Positions 1 through 10,725 of a DNA stretch of 64,000 bases are shown one piece after another. How positions within the stretch are numbered: the stretch's first letter is position 1; the number at the start of each line of letters is the position of its first letter. The notes under the pieces are model-generated. The model was not told the origin of the DNA. It made no database searches and saw nothing but the letters and a program-made list of their open reading frames with translations. A program made the translations under genes and the position numbers. Source of the DNA: Chionoecetes opilio (lineage: Eukaryota > Arthropoda > Malacostraca > Decapoda > Majidae); contig JACEEZ010006409.1 of assembly GCA_016584305.1 (NCBI GenBank), forward strand, positions 35,001 through 99,000, in the 5' to 3' direction.

Positions 1-174
1 ATATTTTTCCTATGTCAATAACATATTAAGGATAGTGACAGAGGGAGTAAAATAGTAATCCATCCCGGAAAATAATCCTTTAGATGTAATCCCGTTGAGG
101 AGCATGTAAACAACACTCAAGTGTAACAAAAAGTCAACAGTCTAAAAGTTCGAAGGTTTTTTTAGTAAATTACG

Positions 175-451
175 ATGGATGCCTCATTGATGACACCTAA
201 GTGCCAAAGGAAGGCTAACTGGACGGAGGAGTCCTTCCTTCTGGTCCAGCTATACAGAGACAATATGTATATATTAAGAAAGGACATCAAGAAGCCCGGA
301 GTTTCAAACCGGGCTAAGACGGATATATGGGACACCATCACGGATCTCATCAATGAGCAGTACAAGAAGGAGGTCCTAAAGCGGTGGTTTACCATCTCGT
401 CAAAATCCCGACCAAGGCTGCAGCAACACAAGGAGTACCGCAATAAAACTG
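175..451 (+). CDS. Myb/SANT-like DNA-binding protein, exon 1
   Basis: The exon encodes about 92 residues. It opens with an ATG and a basic stretch (CQRKANWTEES) followed by a helix-rich domain with the Trp and Lys/Arg spacing of Myb/SANT-like domains: WTEES near residues 16-20, DIWDTI near 60-65, KRWFTISSKSR near 76-86. This type is found in host regulators such as NAIF1 and in the DNA-binding companion protein of PIF/Harbinger transposons. The exon ends in phase 1 at a consensus donor (G then GTAAGT, 452-457). The G joins the GT at 2278 to give Gly and an open frame, which supports the splice. The unspliced frame runs on to 588 without similarity to anything I recognise, so I end the exon at 451. 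It is probably a transposon-derived gene rather than a host gene. Domain class is fairly sure, function is inferred. Confidence 0.6.
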
Positions 452-608
452 GTAAGTACTCTTGTGTTCTAAAAGGTAGCTACATAGCTCATTCTTTGGT
501 ACCTATTATTTTGTTTCTCAGCATCCCGCTCTTGTTTTTAAATACATCAAATTGTAACTTAAGAAAATTGAATCGTAAGAGAAATTAGCAGGATGCTGTG
601 GGAAACAA

Positions 609-1791
609 GCGTATCCTAGCGCTTCGTGTCCTGGTGGAACGCCGACGTGAGTTTCGACAGGGGATGCTTGCAGCCTATGTTGATCTCAAGAAGGCGTTTG
701 ACTCAGTGCATCGTGAGTCACTCTGGGATCTTCTGCGACTTCGAGGGATTCCTGCAAGGACTATTGGTTTGATAACTGGTTTGTATTCTGGGACTGAGAG
801 TGCTGTGAAGTGTGGGGCAGGTGTATCCAGCTTCTTTCCTGTGAATACAGGAGTGAGGCAAGGGTGCGTCCTTGCCCCATCACTTTTCAACGCTTGTATG
901 GACTGGGTATTGGACAAGGTTGTAGATCAAAGTGATTGTGGAGCATCCGTCGGCAACACCAAGATCACTGATCTTGTTTTTGCCGATGATGCAGTAATCT
1001 TTGCTGAGTCGCTGGAGGTCCTGGTGATGGCTCTCGAGGCGCTGCACGAGGAGGCAAAGCCTTTGGGACTTGAGGTCTCCTGGCTCAAGACCAAGGTCCA
1101 GGTATTTGCAGACTTACTAGATGAAGCAGTACAGTCTGTCCATGCGTGTGGCGAGGACATTGAGATCTTGGAAAGTTTTACATACCTTGGTAGCGCAGTC
1201 CATAATGACGGCGGGTCACGTCAAGAAGTCTTACGGCGGATTGGCATAGCCCACGGTGTTATGGACTCGCTCAGCGGGAGTATTTGGCGTTGTCGGTACC
1301 TGTGCAGGAGGACAAAGATCCGGTTCTTCAAGTCGCTTGTGATCCCTGTCTTACTCTATGGTTGTGAGACATGGACACTAAATAGTGACTTGAAGAGAGG
1401 AATCAATGCCTTTGGTAATAAGTGTCTTCGCAGAATCATGGGGTATCGCTGGCATGATTACGTGTCAAATCAGCGATTGCACCGTGAGACTGAATCGAGG
1501 TCTATTACCTGCATAGTCCGTCAGCGCCAACTTCGGCTATATGGGCATGTGGCACGCTACCCTGAAACCGATCCTTCCCATCGGGTTGTATCTGTAAGAG
1601 ACAATCCGGCGTGGAGGAGGCCAAGGGGGCGCCCACAAGGCTCGTGGCTGGGGCAAGTTGATGTTTCTTGTCGAGAGCTGCTTGGTATGGGAAAGGAGCC
1701 TGCATGGGAACTCGCGCGTAGTGACCCCCGGGAGTGGCGTCGTAGGGTGGGCGAGGCGACGCGCCCCCCGGCGTATGCCCCCAATGATTGA
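609..1791 (+). pseudogene. RTE reverse transcriptase, C-terminal about 394 aa
   Basis: The frame is open to the TGA at 1789-1791 and reads about 394 residues of the pol protein; the endonuclease and the RT fingers are missing. Visible RT motifs in order are AYVDLKKAFDSV (first catalytic Asp), GVRQGC, and LVFADDAVIF with the catalytic FADD near base 979. After these come the thumb (LLYGCETWTL) and a C-terminal tail ending EATRPPAYAPND. The tail and the ATTG-rich 3' end are typical of RTE-clade elements. The apparent start is only where the truncated copy meets flanking DNA, so this is not a working gene, although the remaining frame has no stop or frameshift, which suggests a fairly recent insertion. 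Confidence 0.85.
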
Positions 1792-1796
1792 TTGAT
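609..1796 (+). mobile_element. RTE-type non-LTR retrotransposon, 5'-truncated copy
   Basis: The copy holds the C-terminal part of a reverse transcriptase ORF and a short 3' end made of TGATTG repeats. The perfect 12-bp sequence TGTGGGAAACAA occurs at 597-608 and again at 1797-1808, so both borders are fixed and the copy arrived by target-primed reverse transcription with 5' truncation. It lies in intron 1 of the Myb/SANT-like gene, same strand. Other fragments of the same family lie at 4724-5156 (minus), 32458-33125 (minus) and 33650-33833. Confidence 0.85.
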
Positions 1797-2277
1797 TGTG
1801 GGAAACAAAAATGTACATTTCGCCCAAAGTCAAAGGCCCACACGCTTGAGACGGGTGCATTACTGGAAATTTACCAGGAAATCCATGGTGTAGATAAAAC
1901 TATCATATCACCATTTTTTTCCTTTTTCTTTGGTCAAAGACCAGTCACTATGCAAGGATTAGCTTCTCTGATCTATTGAAATGACAGCAATAGTGACAAG
2001 ACTTTCTTCAACCCCATTGATTGTCTTGCATGGAGAAGTTAGGACACAAAATGATGAGCATAAAAATCATTCATTTAAGGAAATCTATAGTGATTAACTG
2101 CACATTTCAGATGCAGCTGGTGATTTTATTGATTAATTATTGATAAACTGTACAGCACTAGCAAAGAGTATGTGATGTTAGATTGAGCATCATACCCTCT
2201 AACATGACATTATAATTTATAATTGTTTTTCTTCTGCCTTTTTTGATTGTAGAATTCATTTTTGATTATTTTTTTAG

Positions 2278-2393
2278 GTGGTGGTCCTTGTCCTCCTCCA
2301 CTCGACAAACTAGATGAGCTTGTGGCAGACATACTGGGGGAGGAGAATGAGTCTGTCGCAGGCATTGATGGCAATGGGGATGGACTTGTCTAA
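2278..2393 (+). CDS. Myb/SANT-like protein, exon 2 (in-frame stop)
   Basis: After the acceptor TTTTTTAG the frame set by exon 1 gives a Gly/Pro-rich start (GGGPCPPPLDKLDELV), then an acidic segment (ADILGEENES), and reaches TAA at 2391-2393. Exon 3 at 5682 has the composition expected of the same protein, so the TAA either ends a short isoform or is a mutation that removed a donor site. The second copy of the downstream 1.05-kb repeat restarts exactly at this TAA (3450-3453), so the sequence here may also be disturbed by assembly. Confidence 0.5.
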
Positions 2394-3447
2394 AGGCACT
2401 GCTTCATTTATGTAAGTAGCGAGTTCTGTCTACCTAAAGAGTGGCTCCCATTTCTTACCTTGTAGTGCATCGGTGGGGAAACAGGATGGAATTGAAATCA
2501 AACTCTACTTAGCTTATACTTTTACACATCAAAACAGTATACGAGTTAACTTAATAGAACCTAACTCCTACCTTTGTTAACTTGGTCTAAGCTAACCAAT
2601 TCCAATGAACTGAAACTCGAGAAATGCCAGTGGTCGCTGGCAGTTTTAACTCAAAGGTTGGTCTACTTGTGTTTTGGCTCCGCGACTAATATTTTCATAA
2701 ATCAATTTCGCGATAAATATTGATGCACCGCATCTGAATACCAAAAAATATGGTTCTTCTGTTGTTCTACGAATTGTATGGATGACATGCATTACGATGG
2801 AACGTTCTATAATAGCAATTTAATGCAAATTACTCGCCTCGAGTATCAAAGCTTAATAAATTTTTTACATGTATAGTGTAGCATGTTTTATTGGGGCGAT
2901 GTTCACACTGTTTTCTAAGACAGTACTGCTGCGTCTGGCAAACGCTTGTCAAAATACAATAAGCAATGCTTTGGAAAAACGAAGAATATACAATGGCGAA
3001 ATCTTTCTGTTGCTGCGACAATGTAGGTTATAATTGTGGAGGCGGCATGCCGCGCATTGTGGCGGGAAGATTGAATCAAAACATTGCGACTTCACGCATC
3101 GACTCATTGCACTTCCAGGCTTTCTATCTGATTGATACACAATAATAACAGGAAAATATGACTGCCTCGGTATAGTTAACTTTTAAACATTCGCTATTGA
3201 CTATATAATATCATAGAGTAACATTTCCATCGCCTCCTCAACTGTAACCTGCTTGGTTATTTGGTTATATACATGTTTTACAGAATCAGGCTTCTATACA
3301 ATATACATATATAAGAAAATCGTTCTTAATATTATACTTTTGTGTTTTAAGTGCAGTGGAATAAGCCAATATTTTGTTTTCCAGTAGACCTAATTACTTA
3401 TTATCAAAAAAAGTGAGTTAAAAACTCACAGGGCCCTTGAAGCATTA
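2390..3447. repeat. 1.05-kb direct repeat, copy 1
   Basis: This block and the block from 3450 are almost identical in the same orientation, differing by scattered substitutions and a few indels. Shared landmarks include CGGTGGGGAAACA (2470 and 3520) and GGAGGCGGCATGCCGCGCA (3038 and 4089). The copies are separated by one undetermined base at 3448. No ORF of note; the short minus-strand ORFs inside occur in both copies and look like chance. Confidence 0.85.
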
Positions 3448-3449
3448 NG

Positions 3450-4473
3450 CTAAAGGCACTGCTTATTTATGAAGTAGCGTCTGTACTAAAAGTGGCTCCC
3501 ATTTCTTACCTTGTAGTGCATCGGTGGGGAAACATGATTGAATTGAAATCAATCTCTACTTAGCTTATACTTTTACACATCAAAACAGTATAAGAGTTAA
3601 CTTAATAGAACCTAACTCCTACCTTTGTTAACTTGGTCTAAGCTAACCAATTCCAATGAACTGAAACTCGAGAAATGCCAGTGGTCGCTGGCAGTTTTAA
3701 CTCAAAGGTTGGTCTACTTGTGTTTTGGCTCCGCGACTAATATTTTCATAAATCAATTTCGCGATAAATATTGATGCACCGCATCTGAATACCAAAAAAT
3801 ATGGTTCTTCTGTTGTTCTACTAATTATATGGATGACATGCATTACGATGGAACGTTCTATAATAGCAATTTAATGCAAATTACTCGCCTCGAGTATCAA
3901 AGCTTAATAAATTTTTTACATGTATAGTGTAGAATGTTTTATTGGGGCGATGTTCACACTGTTTTCTAAGACAGTACTGCTGCGTCTGGCAAACGCTTGT
4001 CAAAATACAATAAGCAATGCTTTGGAAAAACGAAGAATATACAATGGCGAAATCTTTCTGTTGCTGCGACAATGTAGGTTATAATTGTGGAGGCGGCATG
4101 CCGCGCATTGTGGCGGGAAGATTGAATCAAAACATTGCGACTTCACGCATCGACTCATTGCACTTCCAGGCTTTCTATCTAATTGATACACAATAATAAC
4201 AGGAAAATATGACTGCCTCGGTATAGTTAACTTTTAAACATTCGCTATTGACTATATAATATCATAGAGTAACATTTCCATCGCCTCCTCAACTGTAACC
4301 TACTTGGTTATTTGGTTATATACATGTTTTACAGAATCAGGCTTCTATACAATATACATATATAAGAAAATCGTTCTTAATATTATACTTTTGTGTTTTA
4401 AGTGCAGTGGAATAAGCCAATATTTTGTTTTCCAGTAGACCAACTTATTATCAAAAAAGTGAGTTAAAACTGC
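3450..4473. repeat. 1.05-kb direct repeat, copy 2
   Basis: This is the second copy of the block at 2390-3447. Its 3' end continues into sequence (4474-4600) that copy 1 lacks, before both share a GGGCCCTT-TTGAAGCATT motif (3431 and 4579). Copy 1 therefore looks like a shortened version whose end was joined back to the start. A tandem duplication or an unmerged allelic copy would both explain it. Confidence 0.85.
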
Positions 4474-4712
4474 CAGCGACCCCTGACATTTCGAGTTCCA
4501 GTTCTCTCTAATTGGACCAGATCTACTGTTCGCCCATTGATTATAGAGGAAGGAATAGAATGTTTCCTTCATAAACATGGGCCCTTTTGAAGCATTTAAG
4601 TAGGTAGTGATTATATGGCAAGCTTATGCTTGTTTAATGTCATGAAAAAATAATAGTTGCTCTTAATTTAACTGAGATTGCGTAATGTATACCAATATCA
4701 CCTTATCATAAT
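4474..4712. other. Unique AT-rich stretch, no gene seen
   Basis: This lies between repeat copy 2 and the RTE insertion, inside intron 2 of the Myb/SANT-like gene. I see no coding or structural signal. Confidence 0.4.
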
Positions 4713-4723
4713 GTTATCCTAAC

Positions 4724-5156
4724 AATCAATCATCAATCATTGGGGGCACACGCCGGGGGGCGCGTCGCTTCGCCCATCCAACGACGCCACTCCCGGGGGT
4801 CACCACGCGCAAGTCCCCATGCAGGCTCCCTTCCCATACCAAGCAGCTCTCGACAGGAAGCATCAACTTGCCCCAGCCACGAGCCTTGTGGGCGCCCCCT
4901 TGGCCTCCTCCACGCCGAATTATCTCCTACAGATACAACCCGATGGGAAGGATCGGTTTCAGGGTAGCGTGCCACATGCCCTGCAGTCAGGACAGCATGC
5001 AAACCGCGATTCATGGCCTCACCCCCAGCTTTGAGGAGCTCCGCACTGATATTACAGACACCAGCTGCCTTGCCACCCCTCAACTTTGCTACAGCCTCTC
5101 TGACTTCGTCAAGAGAGGGTGCGGTTTCGTCAATGGGAGGATCGACATCCACCGTG
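4724..5156 (-). mobile_element. RTE retrotransposon, internally deleted copy
   Basis: On the minus strand the ORF (5170 to 4733) starts with a linker typical of RTE pol (DVDPPIDETAPSLDEVREAV, KLRGGKAAGVCNISAELLK). It jumps at about 5000 directly to the C-terminal tail (GHVARYPETDPSHRVVS to the stop). The whole RT core is deleted while the frame stays open. The 3' end is the usual ATTG-rich tail. The 11-bp sequence GTTATCCTAAC lies at 4713-4723 and 5157-5167 and fits a target-site duplication. Confidence 0.8.
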
Positions 5157-5167
5157 GTTATCCTAAC

Positions 5168-5681
5168 CACGCTAAAGAATCCTTGTTCTCAGTTCAACCA
5201 AAAGGTACCTTGATGTAAACCTATTTAATCTGAACATAACCTTATCCTTACATCAGTCTAATCTAACCAAAGCTACAACACTTGCAACATGGCCTGTAAA
5301 ATTTGAAAAGGGTTATGTGGCTGCCCAGCCATAAGTAATAAGCAGACAAACATCATGATTAGAAATTCTAAGCATTCACTGGTAAACTCTTAAACTCTCA
5401 AGATCTTGTTTTATCACATGACTCATGTTTGGTATGTTTGCCATTCATTATTTTTATGTATATACTGCTCTTATGCATGATGTTTCAAAACCAAGTGCCT
5501 GCCATATCTTAACATGCTATTAAGACATCCTTACAAAACAATGTATCAAAAGAGTTGATAACTTTCAGCAGGTAATTCTACATCAAGTCAATGGAAGATG
5601 AAAATGACGTTTGTTAGCTCCCATATGTTTAATATCTTTATACTTATGCATTCAGATTATGACAGTATTTATCTCTTGCAG
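5168..5681 (+). other. Intron 2, distal part
   Basis: This is AT-rich DNA leading to a good acceptor (TATTTATCTCTTGCAG, ending 5681). No other feature is seen. Confidence 0.35.
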
Positions 5682-6039
5682 TGATCAGTCAATGATCTCG
5701 GAGGACAGCCAGGACCCGTTAGAGCTGCCGTCGTCACCAGCAGGCCACAGCACCGAGCCGTCCACACCAGCAGACAGTAATTTAGAAGAAGGCACGGAAG
5801 TGTTGTTCGTCTGCGAGGCATCCATAGATGCGGCATCCATGGCAACGCCCACCATTTCTGCTCCAGCACGCGCCTCCATTGAAGCTGACAGAAAACAGCT
5901 AGTGATGGAGGAGATAAATGCTGCCATTATGCAAAAAAAGGCATATGAACAAAAAATCGAAACAGAAAAGGTTAGGGCAGAATATTACAAACTTAAGATA
6001 GCAAACTTTAAGCTACAGAATAAGCATTTTAGTTTTTAA
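5682..6039 (+). CDS. Myb/SANT-like protein, C-terminal exon
   Basis: The exon follows a strong acceptor (CTCTTGCAG) and reads about 118 residues to TAA at 6037-6039. The first half is Ser/Pro/acid-rich (SEDSQDPLELPSSPAGHS). The last 45 residues form a charged helix (EEINAAIMQKKAYEQKIETE) that should be a coiled coil, the usual C-terminal dimerisation region of Myb/SANT-like transposon companion proteins. The exon needs two bases from the previous exon. Exon 2 as written ends in a stop, so the junction cannot be proved here. A foldback transposon begins 40 bp downstream. Confidence 0.5.
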
Positions 6040-6210
6040 AAGAGTAGTTTAGTTTTAGTAGCTCAAAAAATTTGAAATACAGTCGGCGCATCTCGACGTG
6101 ATCGTGGTGGGTCGCGTGTGGCCAACTTGGGTGACAATTTTTTTGTCACTGTCCGCCACATATAAGCCGCGCGTGAAATAATGACTATATGTCATTTTTC
6201 TCAAGTTCTT

Positions 6211-7901
6211 GTGTGTTGCCAGTGTTTTAGTGGTTTCTAAAAGGCTTTAAATGAATATTGTACCTTATGACCGATACAAATAAAATCCCACCGCAAAACT
6301 ACCAGTGTGTTGCTGGTATTTCGGAGTAACTTGTATGGGGGTTTTATACTTGGTCAACGTTACTTGAATGATATTACTTGATTATAATTTGACAAAAGAT
6401 TACAACTTGAATGGAGGATTTACCTTAGTCTTATGACTTCACTATGTGATTATAGTTTGACCACTTCTCACTGCGGAGAGTACTGAAAAGGGGGGATGTA
6501 TTTAAGAGGGGAAGGATAAGGGTTTAGGTTAAGGGGAAGTGCTGCCAGCAGCCCCGGCGAGTAGTTCACTGGATTACTCCCTGGGCACGTTTGATTAATA
6601 TTAATATTAGATTGATCTTGGTAGTCGTGATTGGTACGTGGAATTATACCGAGTAAGGCTGACTCTTTTGGAAGTGTGGGGAATTACTGTCCTAACACAG
6701 AATAATCACCTGAGGTTTTATAATAAACACAAGAACTATATTTGAAACATCATCCTATTTATTCGCCATGAAACATTATTGCTGTTTGAGACCTTAGACA
6801 CATACATAAACTCTAATCTGGATCGGGCAAGCTACTTTAGAGCATAATCTCCCTTACAGAATCATTCTCAGAATTACCACCTATATACCCATCGACTGAG
6901 CACTATAGGTATACATTGAATATATATATATAGGAAAGAGAATATGAGATTAAGGAGTTGGGTGTGTGGATTCACAATGACCATGTGTTCTTGAGAGGAA
7001 GGCGTGGGACGCCCCCTGTTGAAGCCTCTCCCTAGGTGAAGGATGGATGGAGACTCTATTAATAATACTTATAAGGATGGGTAGACCTCCTTTACGTTAG
7101 CGTAAACTAAACATTGTTACCCATATTTGAAAATATAGATAACAAGGAAAAAGGGGGGGGGGGGGGAACAGGAGCGCAGGCCGGCGACTTACCTAGGTGA
7201 AGGACGGATGGAGACTGGCGTCTCATGGCGTTATGGCCTTCCGCACAAAAGGGAAGTTGTTTGAATGGTCTCGCCGTGACATCAAATGAAGAGTATAATC
7301 CCGAAATAACTATTTAAATAATGAAAACTCGCGTACCTAAGAAAAGGCTGCCTATAATACGGACCTGTTACTTTGATATAGAAGAATTTAATATGCTTAA
7401 TCTAATACCCAAGAAGGGAGTGATTTGTTTTCACGTCAAACGTCCGAACGCGTTTGCAGAGTGAGAGGGTATGAAATATGTAGCATAGAAATTTGGTAGG
7501 CTTTCCTTTTAGCGCGTATCTTTACTAACACGTCCATGTATGACCATAACCGATAACGATAGGGATTATTTTGAAAGACATTAAGAATCTGGGAGTGTTA
7601 CTCGGTCTGATCAGATAGCTGGGGAAAGATGAAAAGATTTGAAATCATTAGTTATCATTGATCGCAGAATAATTATCCCACGGATCTTGCCTCGCATACG
7701 GGATGTCGGGGGGGGGGGAGGAATGGAAAGAAGGAAGAAAGAAAATGGCTGAAGAAGGAAAGAAGATAAACAAAATGGTGGTTTAGGAAGAAAGACGATG
7801 AGTCACCCGTGAAACAAAAAAAATGAACTACTTACAAGACAACTCGGGAATTATATGATAATAATTCTCATACTATCTCTCCCGAATAATGGGCATTACA
7901 C
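6211..7901. mobile_element. 1.69-kb insertion in the foldback left arm
   Basis: The borders are set by comparison with the uninterrupted right arm. The arm breaks after CAAGTTCTT at 6210 and resumes at CTTGGCCG (7901). CTT occurs on both sides and may be a 3-bp target duplication. The ends are weakly alike (TGTGTTGCC at 6212; TGTAATGCC reading inward from 7900). Two G-runs lie inside (about 7147-7166 and 7708-7719). No ORF above 60 codons, so its class is unknown. Confidence 0.5.
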
Positions 7902-8750
7902 TTGGCCGTTACTTTGATTGACAATAATGGTCAGTTTTAATTACGCTTGACTGAGGGGGACTTGTGCCTTCTCATCAAGTACCACCACCCTTACCCCCTC
8001 TGCGGCTGTGTGCAACACTTACAAATCTGCACTTGCAAATCTTCCGCCATGTCAAAGGCTTACACAGTGAGGATAATATAGTGAGAGTGATTGATTTTTA
8101 TAATACTATGGAAATAAGTGAGCAAACTGACGTATACCTAGTTACAGTTCGCCGCCCTTGTGTCTATGTTTAACCCGTAAGCTGTGGATACCTGTGTGAC
8201 ATATCTCTGTGTACGCGGGACTTTTGCTAGAATTCTTATAGTCGCTAAAAAAACTTGAATGTGTATCAATGATGCACTATATATTTGTGCAACCGCTAAA
8301 AAATTTTTTTTTGCTAAAGTCTTGTGGTTACTGTATGATTGTACTTGCAAGATGAAGAGGGGTTGGGGTTTTATGGAATCCATGGTACAGCTCTTCACAG
8401 AAAACAGGCCCCCAAGGGTCTTCCTCTTAATCTCTCTCCCCGCGATAGGGAGAGACCTGTCAGCACCTTCCCCTTCCATGCTGGGTCACTGGGTCACTGA
8501 GCCTATGTGTGCCCCCTGGGTCATTCTCGGGGTAAAGTAGAGTTGCCAGATTTCACCTGCCGAAAAATCAGCCCAATTTTAATTGGCGGCCGCCCAAATT
8601 GGGCATACTCGCGCTTTTTTAGTGAGTGACCAAATGGGCATAGCTGCGCTTTACGGGTTTTGAGGCATATGTGGAGCGCGAGATACCGCGCCACAAACAC
8701 GGGGGGGGATGGCATCCCAAGATAGTGATAGGATTTTGCCTCACATAAGA

Positions 8751-8775
8751 CACCAGTTGGAAGTTCCAACTGGTG
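8751..8775. other. Perfect hairpin, 11-bp stems
   Basis: CACCAGTTGGA and its complement TCCAACTGGTG are separated by three bases at the edge of the foldback loop. It is not followed by a T-run and is likely part of the transposon end structure, not a terminator. Confidence 0.5.
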
Positions 8776-9120
8776 CCTTATTTCCATATTTACTTAAAAA
8801 AACTCAATCACTCACTATATTATCCTCACTTGTTGTAAGCCTTTGACATGGCGGAAGATTTGCAAGTGCAGATTTGTAAGTGTTGCACACAGCCGCAGAG
8901 GGGGTAAGGGTGGTTGGTACTTGATGAAAAGGCACAAGTCCCTCTCAGTGAAGCATAATTAAAACTGACCATTATTGTCAATAAAAAGCAACGGCCAAAG
9001 AACTTGAGAAAAAGAGTCATTATTTCACGGGCGGCTTATATGTGGCGGACAGTGACAAAAAATTAGTCACCCAAGTTGGCCACACGCGACCACCACGATC
9101 ACGTCGAGATGCGCCGATTG

Positions 9121-9874
9121 TTTTTTTTTTTTTTTTTTCATGTGCAATAATGGACAAGTTGTCTTACACTTTTTTTCCTAAACTGTTTTTTTAAGCTCCA
9201 CGTGCCCTACTCCCAAAGGGGGGGGTGGAAATTGCGTGCCCGGGCTCAACGGGGGGGAAGTGTTGATATAGTAGCTCCTGTTTCAGCGGCCCCCCAACCC
9301 GCTATGGTTCTATCCAATCGGTCGTTTGGTCGGGGCATGACAATTAACCCCGGCACCCCTACCTGAAGGTGCCGGGTTGGGCTCATCTCCTTGTACCGGA
9401 AGGAAACGGGACAGTGCCCGGAGCTTCGGAGATACGGGGAGCTTACCTCCCAGGCTAGTAAACCCCCCGGCATTTCCCGGGGGGCGACCCTCCCTGTCCC
9501 CCGAGGCCCCTAGTTTGCATAGTTGCCCCGGGACATCCATTAATCGCCCGCCCCTGTCATGCACTGTCAATCATATAGATACATTACCATCTGCTGCGTC
9601 GCCTTCAGGAAGACTGTAAGTGGTACTCAAGAGGTCCTAAGATCCTGCTGCAGGTGTCTCGTAATGCCCCGGGGTCCTGGGGGGGGGGGGAAACCCAGGG
9701 GAAGCCTCCTGAAGGAGGTATCTAGTAGGGCGTTGTAGCAGCGTAGAGTTTCACCTCCGCCCCAGGCCCGCCGCTAGTGTCCGGCCCCAGCGCCCAGTGG
9801 CTCCCCAAGGGCCCGAAGAGAGGCCACAGGTCAGCTCCGTCTTTCTCGGGCTGCTTCAACACGAACTTGTAGCC
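9121..9874. other. GC-rich stretch without a confirmed gene
   Basis: A T-run (9121-9139) is followed by C/G-rich DNA with many homopolymers. Several ORFs of 60-86 codons overlap on both strands and none resembles a family I know. Reading the minus strand, open pieces continue the acidic ORF fragment at 9875-10076 in other frames, so part of this may be its decayed continuation. Confidence 0.3.
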
Positions 9875-10076
9875 CTAATACTGAAGCTCCATCTCGCTCT
9901 TTCGTCTTACGGTGCTTTCCTCCTCTTCATCAATTATTATTATATCTTCCACAGGAGTGTTCACTGTGGCATCAAGGAGCTGTTGTGGCTCGGCGACGGT
10001 GTTTGCAGGACTGAAGAACCTGTTCTGTTGTGGCGGTGGCCTGAGCAACAGTACTAGGACTACAGTGAAGATGCAA
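9875..10076 (-). pseudogene. Acidic coiled-coil ORF fragment, transposon-companion-like
   Basis: On the minus strand an open frame of about 65 codons ends at TAG (9877-9875). It contains a Pro/Gln-rich start, the segment TPVEDIIIIDEEEES, then a charged helix (TVRRKSEMELQY). An acidic patch followed by a helix of this kind is common in the C-termini of Myb/SANT or MADF proteins that travel with Harbinger elements. Beyond the stop, charged helix-like sequence continues in another frame, which suggests a frameshift. No domain is complete, so the assignment is inference. Confidence 0.3.
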
Positions 10077-10077
10077 T

Positions 10078-10725
10078 GAAGATGTATTAGTGCAAGCTGA
10101 AGTGAAGATTCAGTAGTGCTGGACTACAGTGAAGAATGGAGTGAATGTTCACTTGACAGTAACTGGTCACGTTACCAAGGAAATATTCCGAGCTGTAAAC
10201 GTGATTTAAACCTGCGGGCATCAAGCAAGAGTAACAGACTTTATGACTGTACCACACAGGCAGCTGCATTGACCTAGTAATTATATATTAGAGATGTATC
10301 GGATGTTAAAAAATGAGGATGTAGATATAAACTTTTTTAAATTGCGATGGTGATGCATGTATTCAATTTTTTTTTGGCGAATGCAGATGTGTAATGACTA
10401 AAATCGCTGATGCGGATGCAAATTATTTTTGAGCAGGAATTCTGAGTATATGAGACCCCACATTCACTTACTAGGTTCAAACACTTTTTTGTAATAATGA
10501 GAGCTGCATAAAAATGCATGCATTTTTTTTTTAAGAATTATATTATAAACAGTAAATATTGACCTAAGCAAAAATAAAAAATGATGTCCCTCCTCCTGCC
10601 TTTCTGTATAATTCTTGACATTGTTTTGTAAATTTGAATGAAATTAATTCAAGGTAGAATATTTTTGCAGCTGATTAAGTAAAGATGCATCCATTTTCTT
10701 AAAGTACCCAAGCTCTTGCTATGTA
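10078..10725. other. AT-rich stretch, no gene seen
   Basis: Short ORFs only, with no motif I can name. Ends where the repeated 1.3-kb block begins. Confidence 0.35.

Larger units (their letters stand above)
452..2277 (+). other. Intron 1 of the Myb/SANT-like gene
   Basis: The donor GTAAGT is at 452 and the acceptor is a T-rich tract ending in TTTTTTAG at 2271-2277. The intron contains a 5'-truncated RTE retrotransposon (609-1796) flanked by a 12-bp duplication. Without that insertion the intron would be about 630 bp. The rest (1809-2277) is AT-rich, with no ORF I can support. Confidence 0.5.
6080..9120. mobile_element. Foldback DNA transposon with split left arm
   Basis: The outer left arm (6080-6210) is the reverse complement of 8996-9120; both outer ends read CARTCGGCGCATCTCGACG. 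The inner left arm (7902-8121) is the reverse complement of 8777-8997. On the right the two parts are contiguous, so one arm of about 350 bp is intact there, while on the left it is interrupted by 6211-7901. The central loop is 8122-8776. No transposase is recognisable, so it is non-autonomous. A possible TA sits before the left end; the right end runs into a T tract, so the target duplication is not clear. Confidence 0.75.

Noticed and set aside
2830..4191. Pairs of identical 63-codon ORFs
   Set aside because: They are present twice only because the 1.05-kb block is duplicated; no motif.
8138..8540. ORFs of 93 and 113 codons on opposite strands
   Set aside because: They lie in the loop of the foldback transposon, overlap each other and have no motif.
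8751..8775. Rho-independent-type terminator
   Set aside because: A perfect hairpin but no T-run, and the DNA is eukaryotic transposon sequence.
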